From Moheibacter sediminis (GTDB lineage: Bacteria; Bacteroidota; Bacteroidia; Flavobacteriales; Weeksellaceae): a DNA stretch of 64,000 bases. Position 1 is the stretch's first letter. Each line of letters begins with the position of its first letter. Under the pieces are notes generated by a model. That model was not told the DNA's origin. It did not search any database and saw only the letters and a program-made list of their open reading frames with translations. Positions 20,273-29,712 of the stretch are shown here, in pieces. Made by a program: the position numbers and the translations under genes. The stretch covers positions 124,001 to 188,000 of the forward strand of contig NZ_FWXS01000005.1 in assembly GCF_900176425.1 (NCBI RefSeq), written 5' to 3'.

Positions 20273-21442
20273 ATGAGTTTCAATTCAATCCTAGACAATG
20301 ATTTTTACAAATTCACTATGCAATATGCAACCGTGAAACTATATGCAGATACACAAGCCAAATATGCTTTTATAAACCGCGGCGCACATCAATTCCCTCA
20401 AGGATTTGCAGAAGAATTACAAAAAAGAGTAGAGCGGATGTCACTATTAGCATTGACCCGTGAAGAAAAGTCTTACCTCAAAGTCATGTGTCCTTATCTG
20501 AACTCTGCATATTTAGATTTTTTGCAAGGTTATCGCTACGATCCTTCGGAAGTTTCCATCAGTCAAAATGGAAACGATGTCGAAGTAAAAGTGCAGGGAT
20601 ATTGGTACAGAACGATTTTATGGGAAGTTCCTTTGTTGTCATTAATCAGTGAATTATTTTATGAAATGACCAATGCTGAAAGGATTTCAGATGAGGAAGT
20701 CATTGAAAACACACGAAAAAAAACAGAATCTTACAGAGACTTAGGTGTAAAAGTTGCAGAATTCGGAACACGTAGAAGACATTCCTACCAAGTTCATAAA
20801 CTTGTAACTGAAACTCTTAAAAAATACGGTGGTTCTACTTATGTCGGAACCAGCAATGTTCATCTCGCTATGCAGACTAATGTAAAACCGATTGGAACAC
20901 ACGCACACGAATGGTTCATGTACCATGGCGCAAGATTCGGAGTAAAAATAGCAAACGGTATCAGCCTCGACCGCTGGGTAAATGTTTACCACGGTGATTT
21001 GGGAATTGCTTTGTCAGATACTTATACGACCGATGTTTTCTTCACGCAGTTCAATAAAAAACTGGCAAAATTATTTGACGGTGTACGTCATGACAGTGGA
21101 GATCCGCTTGAATTTGCAGAGAAAACCATTGCGCATTACCAAAGAATGGGAATTAATCCTTTACACAAAACGATTATTTTCTCAGACGGTTTAAATCTTG
21201 AAAAGGTAAAAGTAATTACTGAAGCCACTCAAGACAAAATTGGAATTTCATTTGGAATTGGAACAAATTTGACCAACGACGTAGGACTCAAACCGATGAA
21301 CATCGTGATGAAATTAATTTCCGTTGCCGAACCTGATTTACCCTGGACAAATGTTGTCAAACTTTCTGACGAAAAAGGAAAACACACAGGCGATCCTAAA
21401 ATGATTCGTTTATCCAAAGAAATTTTAGAAATCGAAGATTAA
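20273..21442 (+). CDS. pncB: Nicotinate phosphoribosyltransferase
   Basis: Converts nicotinate and PRPP to nicotinate mononucleotide, the entry step of NAD salvage. 389 residues. Family features: LDNDFYKFTMQYA at the start, EFGTRRRHSYQVH, YVGTSNVHLAMQ, GTHAHEWFMYHG with the phosphorylated His region, FDGVRHDSGDP and ISFGIGTNLTNDVG. The size and motif order are those of the bacterial PncB type. It has its own transcript and converges on the usp gene. Confidence 0.96.
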   Translation: MSFNSILDNDFYKFTMQYATVKLYADTQAKYAFINRGAHQFPQGFAEELQKRVERMSLLALTREEKSYLKVMCPYLNSAYLDFLQGYRYDPSEVSISQNGNDVEVKVQGYWYRTILWEVPLLSLISELFYEMTNAERISDEEVIENTRKKTESYRDLGVKVAEFGTRRRHSYQVHKLVTETLKKYGGSTYVGTSNVHLAMQTNVKPIGTHAHEWFMYHGARFGVKIANGISLDRWVNVYHGDLGIALSDTYTTDVFFTQFNKKLAKLFDGVRHDSGDPLEFAEKTIAHYQRMGINPLHKTIIFSDGLNLEKVKVITEATQDKIGISFGIGTNLTNDVGLKPMNIVMKLISVAEPDLPWTNVVKLSDEKGKHTGDPKMIRLSKEILEIED

Positions 21443-21448
21443 TTCTTT

Positions 21449-21494
21449 GTCATTATGAATTAAGCGCAACGAAAGGATGCATCTGAAGATTTCT
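21449..21494 (+). repeat. TGTCATT-type intergenic repeat, divergent copy F
   Basis: Starts TGTCATTATGAATTAAGC and contains GCGCAACGAAAGGATGC and ATCTGAAGAT. It lies between the convergent pncB and usp genes. Related to the copies at 4473 and 41099 by the TGTCATT..GAAT start. Confidence 0.45.
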
Positions 21495-21547
21495 CATTGT
21501 ACCGAAACCTTGTTTCTCCTCTTAATATCAAATCTCGAAAATGACAA

Positions 21548-22000
21548 TTACTCCTTATTATCTTCTTTCTCTTTCGGAATCACCAAAAGCGGAACAGTCG
21601 AATATTTAATCACATCGCTGGCAACGCTTCCGATGAACATATTGTACAAGGAATTATGTCCAAGCGAGCCAATAACAATCAAATCGGCATTCAGCAATTT
21701 GGCTTCTGAAACAATCACATCCACAGGAACTCCTTGTCTGATGATAGTTTCGCATGCGATGCCATGACTTTCTACAAAAGCTTTCAATTCGATCATTTTA
21801 TCTGCTTCGTCATTCAAAACAGTTTCTTCCAATTCAGGCAGATAAGTAAATCCTGTTTCGCTGACAATCACACCCAAGTCCAGCGTCGCCACATGGATGA
21901 GGTACAATTTGCCGTTTACAAGCCTTGCATGTTCGATGGCTTTGTTAATTACTTTGCGGTTGAAGTCAGAAAAGTCAATAGGAACGAGAATTGTGGACAT
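21548..22000 (-). CDS. Universal stress protein (UspA family)
   Basis: 150 residues, one Usp domain with a Rossmann-like fold: TILVPIDFSDFNRKVINKAI at the N-terminus and the ATP-binding motif GSLGHNSLYNMFIGSVASDV near the C-terminus (GxxG and GS/V spacing), ending in an acidic/lysine tail. It probably binds ATP and responds to starvation or stress. It reads in the same direction as the fumarylacetoacetate hydrolase-family gene upstream, with 72 bp between them. Confidence 0.92.
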   Translation of the reverse strand: MSTILVPIDFSDFNRKVINKAIEHARLVNGKLYLIHVATLDLGVIVSETGFTYLPELEETVLNDEADKMIELKAFVESHGIACETIIRQGVPVDVIVSEAKLLNADLIVIGSLGHNSLYNMFIGSVASDVIKYSTVPLLVIPKEKEDNKE

Positions 22001-22072
22001 AATGAGTTAATTTTAATAGTGAAAATTTTATGAGATAATTTCAAATTTTAAACCAATTTGTCTAAAGTTAGG

Positions 22073-22681
22073 CTATTTCACCGAAATTTCAAATACTTTT
22101 TTGTCATCCAAGTAGCCTTCCAATAAATCATTTTCTTCAACTTTTCCCACTCCGGCAGGCGTTCCCGTGAAGATTAAATCACCCTTTTTAAGCGTAAAAT
22201 ATTTGGAAGCTTCCGAAATGATTGCCGCAAAATCATGGATCATATCGGTTGAATTTCCATTTTGAATGGTTACTTTATTTTTATTTAATTTAAATTTCAA
22301 TTCATTCAAATCAAAATCATTTTTATCGTAAAAGTCTCCCACAACCGCAGACCCGTCAAAACCTTTCGCAATTTCCCAAGGATGACCTTTTTCTTTGAGT
22401 CTGGATTGAACATCTCTCGCTGTAAAATCAATACCAACTGTAATTTCTTCAAAATATTTATGCGCAAATTGCGATTGGATGTATTTCCCGACTTTGTTTA
22501 TTTTCAAAACAATTTCAGCTTCATAATGCACATCTGAACTGAACTCCGGGATGTAAAAATCTCGGTTTTTTAATAGCAAGGCAGTATCGGGTTTCAAAAA
22601 AAATACAGGATTTTCAGGAATTTCATTATTTAATTCTTTCGCGTGTTCCGAGTAGTTTCTTGCAATACATATAATTTTCAT
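22073..22681 (-). CDS. Fumarylacetoacetate hydrolase-family protein
   Basis: 202 residues. FAH-fold motifs: CIARNYSEHAKELNNEIP, PVFFLKPDTALL, HYEAEIVLKI with the metal-binding acids (E-x-E-type), GIDFTARDVQSRLKEKGHPW and FTGTPAGVGKVEENDLLEGY. This subfamily contains acylpyruvases, oxaloacetate decarboxylases and isomerases acting on 2-keto acids; which one applies is not resolved. ATG 22681 is chosen over the TTG at 22705, because a -33/-7 promoter-like pair overlaps that TTG. Confidence 0.9.
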   Translation of the reverse strand: MKIICIARNYSEHAKELNNEIPENPVFFLKPDTALLLKNRDFYIPEFSSDVHYEAEIVLKINKVGKYIQSQFAHKYFEEITVGIDFTARDVQSRLKEKGHPWEIAKGFDGSAVVGDFYDKNDFDLNELKFKLNKNKVTIQNGNSTDMIHDFAAIISEASKYFTLKKGDLIFTGTPAGVGKVEENDLLEGYLDDKKVFEISVK

Positions 22682-22702
22682 ACGACTTTCTGGTATTTTC
22701 TT

Positions 22703-22735
22703 CAAAAATAAAGAATTTTATTGATTTTAATTCAA
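22703..22735 (-). promoter_or_regulatory. Candidate promoter (TTG - 22 nt - TATTTTTG) for the FAH-family gene
   Basis: Minus-strand -7 box TATTTTTG at 22703-22710 and a -33 TTG at 22733-22735, spaced 22 nt, within the range described for Bacteroidota. It lies 21 nt before ATG 22681. Confidence 0.5.
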
Positions 22736-22834
22736 TTTCCCATCTCTGCAAGCCTTATGAATAAAAAGAATTAAATGATTTGGATTCGACTTTTATACCT
22801 AAATTAGCTTGCTAAATTATTCATCATTTAAGAA

Positions 22835-24388
22835 ATGAAAGTAAGGCAAATGTTTATCAAATTATCTATCATAGTTCCTGCAATCGTGATAGGTATTTCT
22901 TTTTTTTGGACACCTGTTTTATGGTTATTCCTGTTCATTATTCCAATTTTAGTTTTAGGTTACATTGACGTTTCACAGAAAAACCATGCAATCAGAAAAA
23001 ATTTCCCTGTTGTAGGACGTGCAAGATATATGCTCGAAAGCATCCGTCCCGAAATCATGCAGTATTTTGTGGAAAATGACCGCGACGGACGTCCTTTGGA
23101 CAGAGTGACGCGAAGCATGGTTTACCAGCGTGCCAAAAATGTGACAGATACGGTTCCTTTTGGAACACAAATGGACGTTTACGAAACGGGGTATGAATGG
23201 ATGAACCATTCCATGTATGCGGGAAAAGTAAAAGTAGATGAAGACCCGCGCGTGATGGTGGGTGGAGAACATTGCACGCAGCCTTATTCAGCAAGTCTTT
23301 TGAACATTTCTGCGATGAGTTTTGGTTCATTGAGCCAGAATGCAGTTTTGGCGATGAACAAAGGGGCCAAATTGGGGAGATTTGCGCATAATACGGGTGA
23401 AGGGGGAGTTAGTCCTTACCATTTGGAACCAGGGGGAGATTTAATTTGGCAGGTGGGAACAGGTTATTTTGGTTGTCGCGCGGACGATGGTAAATTTTCT
23501 CCGGAAAAATTTGCGGTTACTTCCAAAATCCCAAATATTAAAATGATAGAATTAAAAATCTCTCAGGGTGCAAAACCAGGTCATGGAGGGATTTTACCCG
23601 CAAAGAAAAATACACCAGAAATCGCTGCTATTCGTGGCGTAAAACCTCATACAGAAGTAGATTCACCACCTTCTCATTCTGCTTTTAAAAATGCAGAAGG
23701 TCTTTTGAAAATGATCCATGAAATGCGTGAACTTTCCGGTGGAAAACCAGTCGGATTTAAATTATGTATAGGTATCAAACAGGAATTTTACGACATCTGT
23801 GAAGCGATGGTCAGAACCGGATTAAAACCTGATTTCATTACCATTGACGGTGGAGAAGGAGGTACGGGAGCTGCGCCTGTAGAATTTTCAAATTCACTCG
23901 GGATGCCGATGTTAGACGGATTGGCATTTGCAGTCGATACGCTTCGCGGATATGGCTTAAAAGAAGATATAAAAGTAATTGCTTCGGGTAAGGTCATTAG
24001 TAGTTTTCACATTGCGAGGGCTTTGGCAATTGGCGCTGATTTTTGTAACAGTGCGCGTGCGATGATGCTGGCTGTGGGTTGTATTCAGGCTTTGCAATGT
24101 AATACAAATACCTGTCCGGCGGGTGTTGCAACACAAGATCCTGAATTGATGAAAGGTTTAGATGTACAGGACAAATCTGTCAGAATGTACAATTTCCATA
24201 AAAATACAATGAAAAGTTTTGGAGAATTGATTTCTGCCGCCGGTTTAGACCACCACAGCGAAATTGACCGAAGCTACATCAATTTAAGAGTCGAAATCAA
24301 CAAAGTGATGCGCTACGATGAGTTGTATCCCGAAGTTGAAACGGGTTCTTATTTAAATAGAATGAAAAATCATTCGCAAACGATTTAA
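22835..24388 (+). CDS. FMN-binding glutamate-synthase-family protein, membrane-anchored
   Basis: 517 residues with a hydrophobic N-terminus (about residues 8-43, two segments), then the FMN-binding central/synthase domain of glutamate synthase: SAMSFGSLSQNAVLAMNKGA, NTGEGGVSPYHLEPGGDLIW, KISQGAKPGHGG, TIDGGEGGTGAAP. An iron-sulfur-cluster motif is present (CIQALQCNTNTCPAGVATQD). No glutaminase domain is present, so ammonia-producing glutamine cleavage is absent, and the real reaction of these stand-alone proteins is uncertain. The aldehyde dehydrogenase gene starts 3 bp after its stop. Confidence 0.88.
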   Translation: MKVRQMFIKLSIIVPAIVIGISFFWTPVLWLFLFIIPILVLGYIDVSQKNHAIRKNFPVVGRARYMLESIRPEIMQYFVENDRDGRPLDRVTRSMVYQRAKNVTDTVPFGTQMDVYETGYEWMNHSMYAGKVKVDEDPRVMVGGEHCTQPYSASLLNISAMSFGSLSQNAVLAMNKGAKLGRFAHNTGEGGVSPYHLEPGGDLIWQVGTGYFGCRADDGKFSPEKFAVTSKIPNIKMIELKISQGAKPGHGGILPAKKNTPEIAAIRGVKPHTEVDSPPSHSAFKNAEGLLKMIHEMRELSGGKPVGFKLCIGIKQEFYDICEAMVRTGLKPDFITIDGGEGGTGAAPVEFSNSLGMPMLDGLAFAVDTLRGYGLKEDIKVIASGKVISSFHIARALAIGADFCNSARAMMLAVGCIQALQCNTNTCPAGVATQDPELMKGLDVQDKSVRMYNFHKNTMKSFGELISAAGLDHHSEIDRSYINLRVEINKVMRYDELYPEVETGSYLNRMKNHSQTI

Positions 24389-24391
24389 AAA

Positions 24392-25708
24392 ATGTCACAA
24401 AACATAACCATACAAGAAGCTATTCAAAAAGTTGAATTGGCAAATGAAATTTTCACAAAATTAAAAATCCAGCAGGCTGATAGACCGCTTGAAAAGATGT
24501 TGAAAGTAGGAGAGATTTTGCTTGCCAAAAAAGATGAATTCGCACGTGTCATTACTTCCGAAATGGGAAAACCCGTTTTTGAATCTATAGCTGAAATTGA
24601 AAAATCAGCTTTGAACTGTGAATTTTATGTTGAAAATGTAGCAGAGTTTTTAAAAGACAGAAAATACGAAACCGACAGATACGATGCGCTTGTAAGGTAT
24701 GAACCATTGGGTGTGATTTTGGGCGTGATGCCCTGGAATTTTCCTTTCTGGCAGGTATTTCGTTTTGCAGTTCCCACAATTTTAGCAGGAAATACAGTCG
24801 TAGTAAAACACGCAAGCAACGTCCCGAAATCAGCACAATTAATTGAAGAAATTTTTCTCGAAGCAGGTTTCGAAAAAGGTACTTACCAAAATATTCCTTT
24901 GGACAGCAAACACATCCAGGAAATCATTGAACTTCAACAGATAAAAGCCGTTTCATTGACTGGAAGCGAAAAAGCAGGTTCAGCGGTAGCTTCTGTTGCC
25001 GGAAAGGAAATCAAAAAAACTGTATTGGAATTGGGTGGTAGCAATGCATTTATCGTAATGGATGATGCAGATTTAGATAAAATTTTGGAAAAAGCGATCA
25101 ATGCCCGTTACAGAAACGCAGGTCAGAGCTGCATTGCTGCTAAACGTTTTTTGGTGCAGGAAGGAATTTTTGACGAATTCTTAGAAAAATTTACCCAAAA
25201 AGTAAAAGAATTAAAAGTCGGAGATCCATTTGACGCTGAAACACAAATCGGACCTTTAGCACGTGTAGATTTGGCAGAAGAAGCCGAAAAACAAGTCAGC
25301 AAATCGGTAGAAATGGGGGCCAAAATTGTTTTTGGAGGAAAACGTGATGAGGCTTTTTATTATCCTACTGTAATTACTGAAATCACAGATGAAATGCCGG
25401 TTTTCAAGGAAGAAACATTTGCGCCAATTGCCGTGGTTAGAAAATTCAAAACATTTGAAGAAGCCATCGAATTGAGCAACAAAACTTCTTTTGGTTTAGG
25501 CGTTTCCATTTGTTCGAAAAACATCGAAGAAGTTTCCAAAAAGGTACATTTGTTCGAAGAAGGAGCTGTGTTTTTCAACGAATTGGTTCGTTCTGATCCG
25601 AAATTACCTTTTGGCGGTGTGAAAAAATCAGGATTTGGAAGAGAACTTTCAGAAGAAGGAATCCGTGAATTTACTAACATCAAAACAATTTTCTTTTCTA
25701 AATCCTGA
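24392..25708 (+). CDS. Aldehyde dehydrogenase, succinate-semialdehyde-type
   Basis: NAD(P)-dependent aldehyde oxidation. 438 residues. Motifs: VMPWNFPFWQVFRFAVPTI, KHASNVPKSAQ, SLTGSEKAGSAV, LELGGSNAFIVMDDAD with the catalytic Glu, GQSCIAAKRFLV with the catalytic Cys, KEETFAPIA and LPFGGVKKSGFGRE. The sequence groups with the GabD/Sad-type semialdehyde dehydrogenases, but substrate identity cannot be fixed. It is cotranscribed with the glutamate-synthase-like gene, which suggests an amino-acid or 4-carbon semialdehyde connection. Confidence 0.88.
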   Translation: MSQNITIQEAIQKVELANEIFTKLKIQQADRPLEKMLKVGEILLAKKDEFARVITSEMGKPVFESIAEIEKSALNCEFYVENVAEFLKDRKYETDRYDALVRYEPLGVILGVMPWNFPFWQVFRFAVPTILAGNTVVVKHASNVPKSAQLIEEIFLEAGFEKGTYQNIPLDSKHIQEIIELQQIKAVSLTGSEKAGSAVASVAGKEIKKTVLELGGSNAFIVMDDADLDKILEKAINARYRNAGQSCIAAKRFLVQEGIFDEFLEKFTQKVKELKVGDPFDAETQIGPLARVDLAEEAEKQVSKSVEMGAKIVFGGKRDEAFYYPTVITEITDEMPVFKEETFAPIAVVRKFKTFEEAIELSNKTSFGLGVSICSKNIEEVSKKVHLFEEGAVFFNELVRSDPKLPFGGVKKSGFGRELSEEGIREFTNIKTIFFSKS

Positions 25709-25825
25709 ATTTGAGGTCTAATTGAAACGCTTCTTTTTTGTTCTCATTTTCTCATTGGTCTGTTGTATGCATGTGGGAAATCATCAGGTATTGGTTTTAG
25801 GAAAATTTGTAAAGATGAAAGAAAA

Positions 25826-25844
25826 GCGGGATAGTTAATCCCGC
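25826..25844. terminator. Possible hairpin between convergent ALDH and kup
   Basis: A 7-bp GC-rich stem gcgggat/atcccgc with a 5-nt loop. No long T run follows on the plus strand, so termination is uncertain. Confidence 0.4.
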
Positions 25845-25889
25845 AGTTGTAAATAAATGATTATTAATTTAGGTTGTTAAAGTAATTTT

Positions 25890-27854
25890 CTAAAATGGTT
25901 TTTCGCAATATTTCCTGATTAATTTGAGTTGTTGATAAGGCTGGTAAAGCACCGGAATTTGCTCAATCAATACATCACTTTTATCAATGCCAAATGCTTT
26001 CTGGTCTTTTTGCGCAAAGCGTTTGAGGAAGAAATAGGATTTGAGGATGAGCCCTTCTCGCAATGCAAATTCATTTTCGACCGAAAGGAATTTTTCCAAT
26101 AAAATAAATTTGAAGTCGAAATTCGAATTGTACTTTGTGGAACCGTTGTAACGCAAATGAAGATTCAGTTCTTTATTTTGAATCAATTCATTGATGATGT
26201 TTTTAAAATACAATTCGGTACGCGGCTGGATGCGGAATCCGACATTTAATATGATTTTGATAATCTTATCATCCACAAGTTCAGTTACTTCATAATTCAA
26301 AGTGTAGGGACTATCGGTTCTATGAATGTGCATGAACCAATAAACGTCTGCCCGTTTGGGTTTCTGTGCAAAAATAGAATCAATGACGCGTTCCTCAATT
26401 TGGTCTTTTCTAAGAGATTTGGTCATGTAAATCAAGTGAGTAGCGAATTTCGGGATGGATTCGTCTTGACTTAATTCGGTAATTAAATTAGAATATTTAC
26501 CCAAATCGGTGTATTTGGTATAACGGTGGTTGATTTTTTTTCCGAAATAAGTAAGATACATGATTGCGAAGAAAATTCCCCCGACAATCACAGTGATGTA
26601 ACCGCCTTCTTGGAATTTAACAATGTTGGCAATGAAGAATGAAATTTCTATAATTCCGAAGGTAATTAATAATATAAATACAAGAATTTTGTTCCATTTC
26701 ATTTTATAAATGAGGAAAAATGAAAGTAAATATGTGGTCATCATCATGGTAATAGTAATCGCCAATCCGTATGCTGCTTCCATGCGCGATGAACTTTGGA
26801 AATACAGAATGACCAAAATACAACCGAGCCACAAAATCATATTCACACTCGGGATATAAATCTGTCCTTTCGTTTCTGTAGGCTGTTTCACGGCGGCACG
26901 CTGCCAGAAATTTAAGTTGATGGCTTCATTAATCAACGTAAATGAACCGCTGATAAGTGCTTGAGAAGCGACAATGGCAGCCAAAGTGGCAATGATAATT
27001 CCGATGATGAGGAACCAACCCGGCATCATTTCAAAGAATGGATTTCTTTCATTTAAAAGTGGATTGTCTTGGTGCAACAACCATGCAGCCTGTCCTAAGT
27101 AATTGGTTACCAAACAAGTTTTTACAAATCCCCAAGTGATTCGGATATTTTTACGACCGCAATGTCCAAGGTCTGAATACAATGCTTCTGCTCCCGTTGT
27201 ACATAAAAATACAGCGCCCAACAACCAGAATCCATGTGGATAATTGACCAATAATTCATATGCATAAACGGGGCTTAACGCATCTAAAACAGATGGGTAT
27301 TTGATGATTTGACTTAATCCAATAAATAACAACATCATGAACCAGGTTGCCATAATGGGGCCAAATGCTTTTCCAACATTTTCTGTTCCGAATCGTTGTA
27401 AAAAGAAAATCGCTGAAATGATAGCAATGACCACCGGAACGACCGGAATGTGTGATAAGGATTCGACCATTCCCAATCCTTCAATTGCGGAAGTAACAGA
27501 TACCGCGGGAGTGATGATTCCATCTGCCAATAAGGTTGCAGCGCCAATCATGGTGGGAATAACCAATTTTTTACCATATCTGCGGATAAGTGAATAAAGC
27601 GAAAATATACCTCCTTCTCCTTCGTTATCGGCTTTGAGTGTGAGCCAAACGTATTTAACAGATGTTTGGAAAACAAGCGTCCAAAATACGCAGGACACAC
27701 CTCCGAATACAAGTGCTTCTGTGATTTGTCTTTCTCCGATGATGGCTTTGAATACGTAAAGTGGGCTTGTTCCGATGTCACCGTAAATGATTCCTAAAGC
27801 GATGAGTAATGATGCTGCTGTTATTTTGGCTTCCCAACTTTGCTTGTGTTGCAT
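25890..27854 (-). CDS. kup: Low-affinity potassium transporter Kup
   Basis: K+ uptake, proton-coupled in the KUP/HAK/KT family. 654 residues: a basic start, about 12 membrane segments in the first 430 residues, and a cytoplasmic C-terminal domain of ~200 residues. Diagnostic stretches are GIIYGDIGTSPLYVFKAIIG, ADNEGEGGIFSLYSLIRRYG, LLADGIITPAVSVTSAIEGL and FLCTTGAEALYSDLGHCG. It lies 1.9 kb from a KdpD/KdpE-like pair, with an ABC-F gene between. No c-di-AMP-type riboswitch was seen upstream. Confidence 0.95.
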   Translation of the reverse strand: MQHKQSWEAKITAASLLIALGIIYGDIGTSPLYVFKAIIGERQITEALVFGGVSCVFWTLVFQTSVKYVWLTLKADNEGEGGIFSLYSLIRRYGKKLVIPTMIGAATLLADGIITPAVSVTSAIEGLGMVESLSHIPVVPVVIAIISAIFFLQRFGTENVGKAFGPIMATWFMMLLFIGLSQIIKYPSVLDALSPVYAYELLVNYPHGFWLLGAVFLCTTGAEALYSDLGHCGRKNIRITWGFVKTCLVTNYLGQAAWLLHQDNPLLNERNPFFEMMPGWFLIIGIIIATLAAIVASQALISGSFTLINEAINLNFWQRAAVKQPTETKGQIYIPSVNMILWLGCILVILYFQSSSRMEAAYGLAITITMMMTTYLLSFFLIYKMKWNKILVFILLITFGIIEISFFIANIVKFQEGGYITVIVGGIFFAIMYLTYFGKKINHRYTKYTDLGKYSNLITELSQDESIPKFATHLIYMTKSLRKDQIEERVIDSIFAQKPKRADVYWFMHIHRTDSPYTLNYEVTELVDDKIIKIILNVGFRIQPRTELYFKNIINELIQNKELNLHLRYNGSTKYNSNFDFKFILLEKFLSVENEFALREGLILKSYFFLKRFAQKDQKAFGIDKSDVLIEQIPVLYQPYQQLKLIRKYCEKPF

Positions 27855-27948
27855 TTTGTTGTTTTTCTACTGTGCAAAGTTCAGTGCGAAAACATAAGTA
27901 CGAAATAAAATTAGAGGCAGATCATATAAAGATTTTATAAAGACTTCG

Positions 27949-27956
27949 TACTTTTG
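27949..27956 (+). promoter_or_regulatory. Candidate -7 box (TACTTTTG) upstream of the ABC-F gene
   Basis: A plus-strand TAnnTTTG match about 112 nt before the ATG at 28068, implying a ~105-nt leader. No clear -33 element. Confidence 0.3.
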
Positions 27957-28067
27957 CTCCATCAAAATCAAATAATAACTATGTAGAATTTATTTCTTTC
28001 CATCATTTAAAGACAAAAATGCCCAAGCTACGGCATTTCATTTATTCATCTTTGAAAGAAAGAAATC

Positions 28068-29654
28068 ATGATTATTATTCAAAATTTATCTTACATACAT
28101 CCCAATAAAGATTTGTTGTTTGAGAACATCAATCTTACTATTCAATCTCAAGAAAAAACGGCATTAATTGGCAACAATGGTTCCGGAAAATCCACTTTGC
28201 TCAAAATCATTGCAGGTAAAATTACTTCCACAAGTGGTAGTTTAAAGCTTGATGCTGAACCTTATTATATGCCGCAAATTTTCGGGCAGTTCGACCATCT
28301 GACCATTGCAGAAGCATTGGGAATTTCAAACAAAATCAACGGGCTGAAAGAAATCCTGAAGGGCAATGCAACAGAAGAAAATTTCAGTTTACTGAATGAT
28401 GACTGGCTCATTGAACAACGTTGTAAAGAAACTTTTGTGCAATGGAAGCTTGACGATTTGGATTTGAATCAAAAACTGGAATCTCTGAGTGGGGGACAAA
28501 AAACAAAAGTTTTTCTGGCAGGAATTTCAATCACAAATGCAGAATTTGTTTTGCTCGACGAACCTAGTAACCATCTCGATTTAGAAAGCAGAAATTTGTT
28601 GTATAAATTTATAAAATCAACAAAAAAAACTTTGCTTATCGTCAGTCATGACCGTAAACTGCTCCACTTACTGGATCCTGTTTTGGAATTAAACAAAAAC
28701 GGAATCAATGTCTATGGCGGAAATTATGATTTTTATGTGCAACAAAAACAAATCGAAAACAATACGCTCCAACAAGACATTCACAGCAAAGAAAGAGCAT
28801 TGAAAAAAGCCAAAGAAAAAGAACGTGAAACTTTGGAACGTGCACAGAAAACAGATGCACGTGGAAAAGGAAAACAGGAAAAAGCGGGCGTAGCACGCAT
28901 CATGCTCAATACAATGAAAAACAAAGCGGAAAACAGCACTTCGAAATTAAAGAGTATTCATGCGGAAAAGACGAGCGGGATTTCCAGGGAATTACAGGAT
29001 TTACGGTCGAATGTGAAGAATTTTGACAAAATGAAATTTGGGTTTGATAATTCGAATTTGCATCAGGGAAAAATGCTTTTCAAAACTGAGAATATTAATT
29101 TTACTTACAATTCAAAATCTGTTTGGGAAGATGATTTGGATTTGGAAATTGTAAGTGGAGAAAGAATTATCATCAAAGGAGAAAATGGTTCTGGGAAAAC
29201 AACCTTGATTAATTTGATTCTTGGAAAAATTAAACCGTCAAAAGGAGAAATTTTCAGGTCTGAAATTCAATCCATTTACATCGACCAAGATTATTCATTA
29301 ATTCAAAATCAATTTAGTATTTATGAGCAGGCACAAGAATTTAATACCGAAGGATTGCAGGAACATGATATAAAAATCCGTCTTAGCCGCTTTCTGTTTC
29401 CAAAAGAAAGCTGGGATAAAAAGTGTGAAGCATTGAGTGGCGGAGAAAGAATGCGGTTGATGCTTTGCTGCCTTACGATTTGTCAGAAAGTTCCGGATTT
29501 AATTGTTTTGGACGAACCTACTAATAATTTGGACATCGAAAACATTGAAATTATGACGGCAGCGATTAATGAATACGAAGGAACCTTGATTGTAGTTTCG
29601 CACGATGAATCTTTTATGGAACAAATTAACATCATTAAAACTATACAGCTATAA
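28068..29654 (+). CDS. ABC-F family ATP-binding protein (no membrane domain)
   Basis: 528 residues with two ABC cassettes and no membrane segments. First cassette: Walker A GNNGSGKST, signature LSGGQ, Walker B LLDEPSNHLD. A charged linker (KKAKEKERETLERAQKTDAR) follows, then a second cassette with GENGSGKTT, LSGGE and VLDEPTNNLD, ending in the His loop VVSHDESF. ABC-F proteins act on the ribosome, some in antibiotic protection and others in housekeeping translation; the linker alone does not tell which. It stands alone between the divergent kup and the convergent kdpE-like gene. Confidence 0.9.
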   Translation: MIIIQNLSYIHPNKDLLFENINLTIQSQEKTALIGNNGSGKSTLLKIIAGKITSTSGSLKLDAEPYYMPQIFGQFDHLTIAEALGISNKINGLKEILKGNATEENFSLLNDDWLIEQRCKETFVQWKLDDLDLNQKLESLSGGQKTKVFLAGISITNAEFVLLDEPSNHLDLESRNLLYKFIKSTKKTLLIVSHDRKLLHLLDPVLELNKNGINVYGGNYDFYVQQKQIENNTLQQDIHSKERALKKAKEKERETLERAQKTDARGKGKQEKAGVARIMLNTMKNKAENSTSKLKSIHAEKTSGISRELQDLRSNVKNFDKMKFGFDNSNLHQGKMLFKTENINFTYNSKSVWEDDLDLEIVSGERIIIKGENGSGKTTLINLILGKIKPSKGEIFRSEIQSIYIDQDYSLIQNQFSIYEQAQEFNTEGLQEHDIKIRLSRFLFPKESWDKKCEALSGGERMRLMLCCLTICQKVPDLIVLDEPTNNLDIENIEIMTAAINEYEGTLIVVSHDESFMEQINIIKTIQL

Positions 29655-29674
29655 CTCGTGCGAAGATTATTTTT

Positions 29675-29701
29675 AGAGATTTCTCCTTCGTCGAAATGAC
29701 A
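29675..29701 (-). repeat. TGTCATTT-type intergenic repeat, copy E
   Basis: On the minus strand it begins TGTCATTTCGACGAAGGAG and ends AAATCTCT. It lies in the 58-bp space between the convergent ABC-F and kdpE-like genes, where it could also fold at the end of transcripts. Confidence 0.6.
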
Positions 29702-29712
29702 TACGAATGATA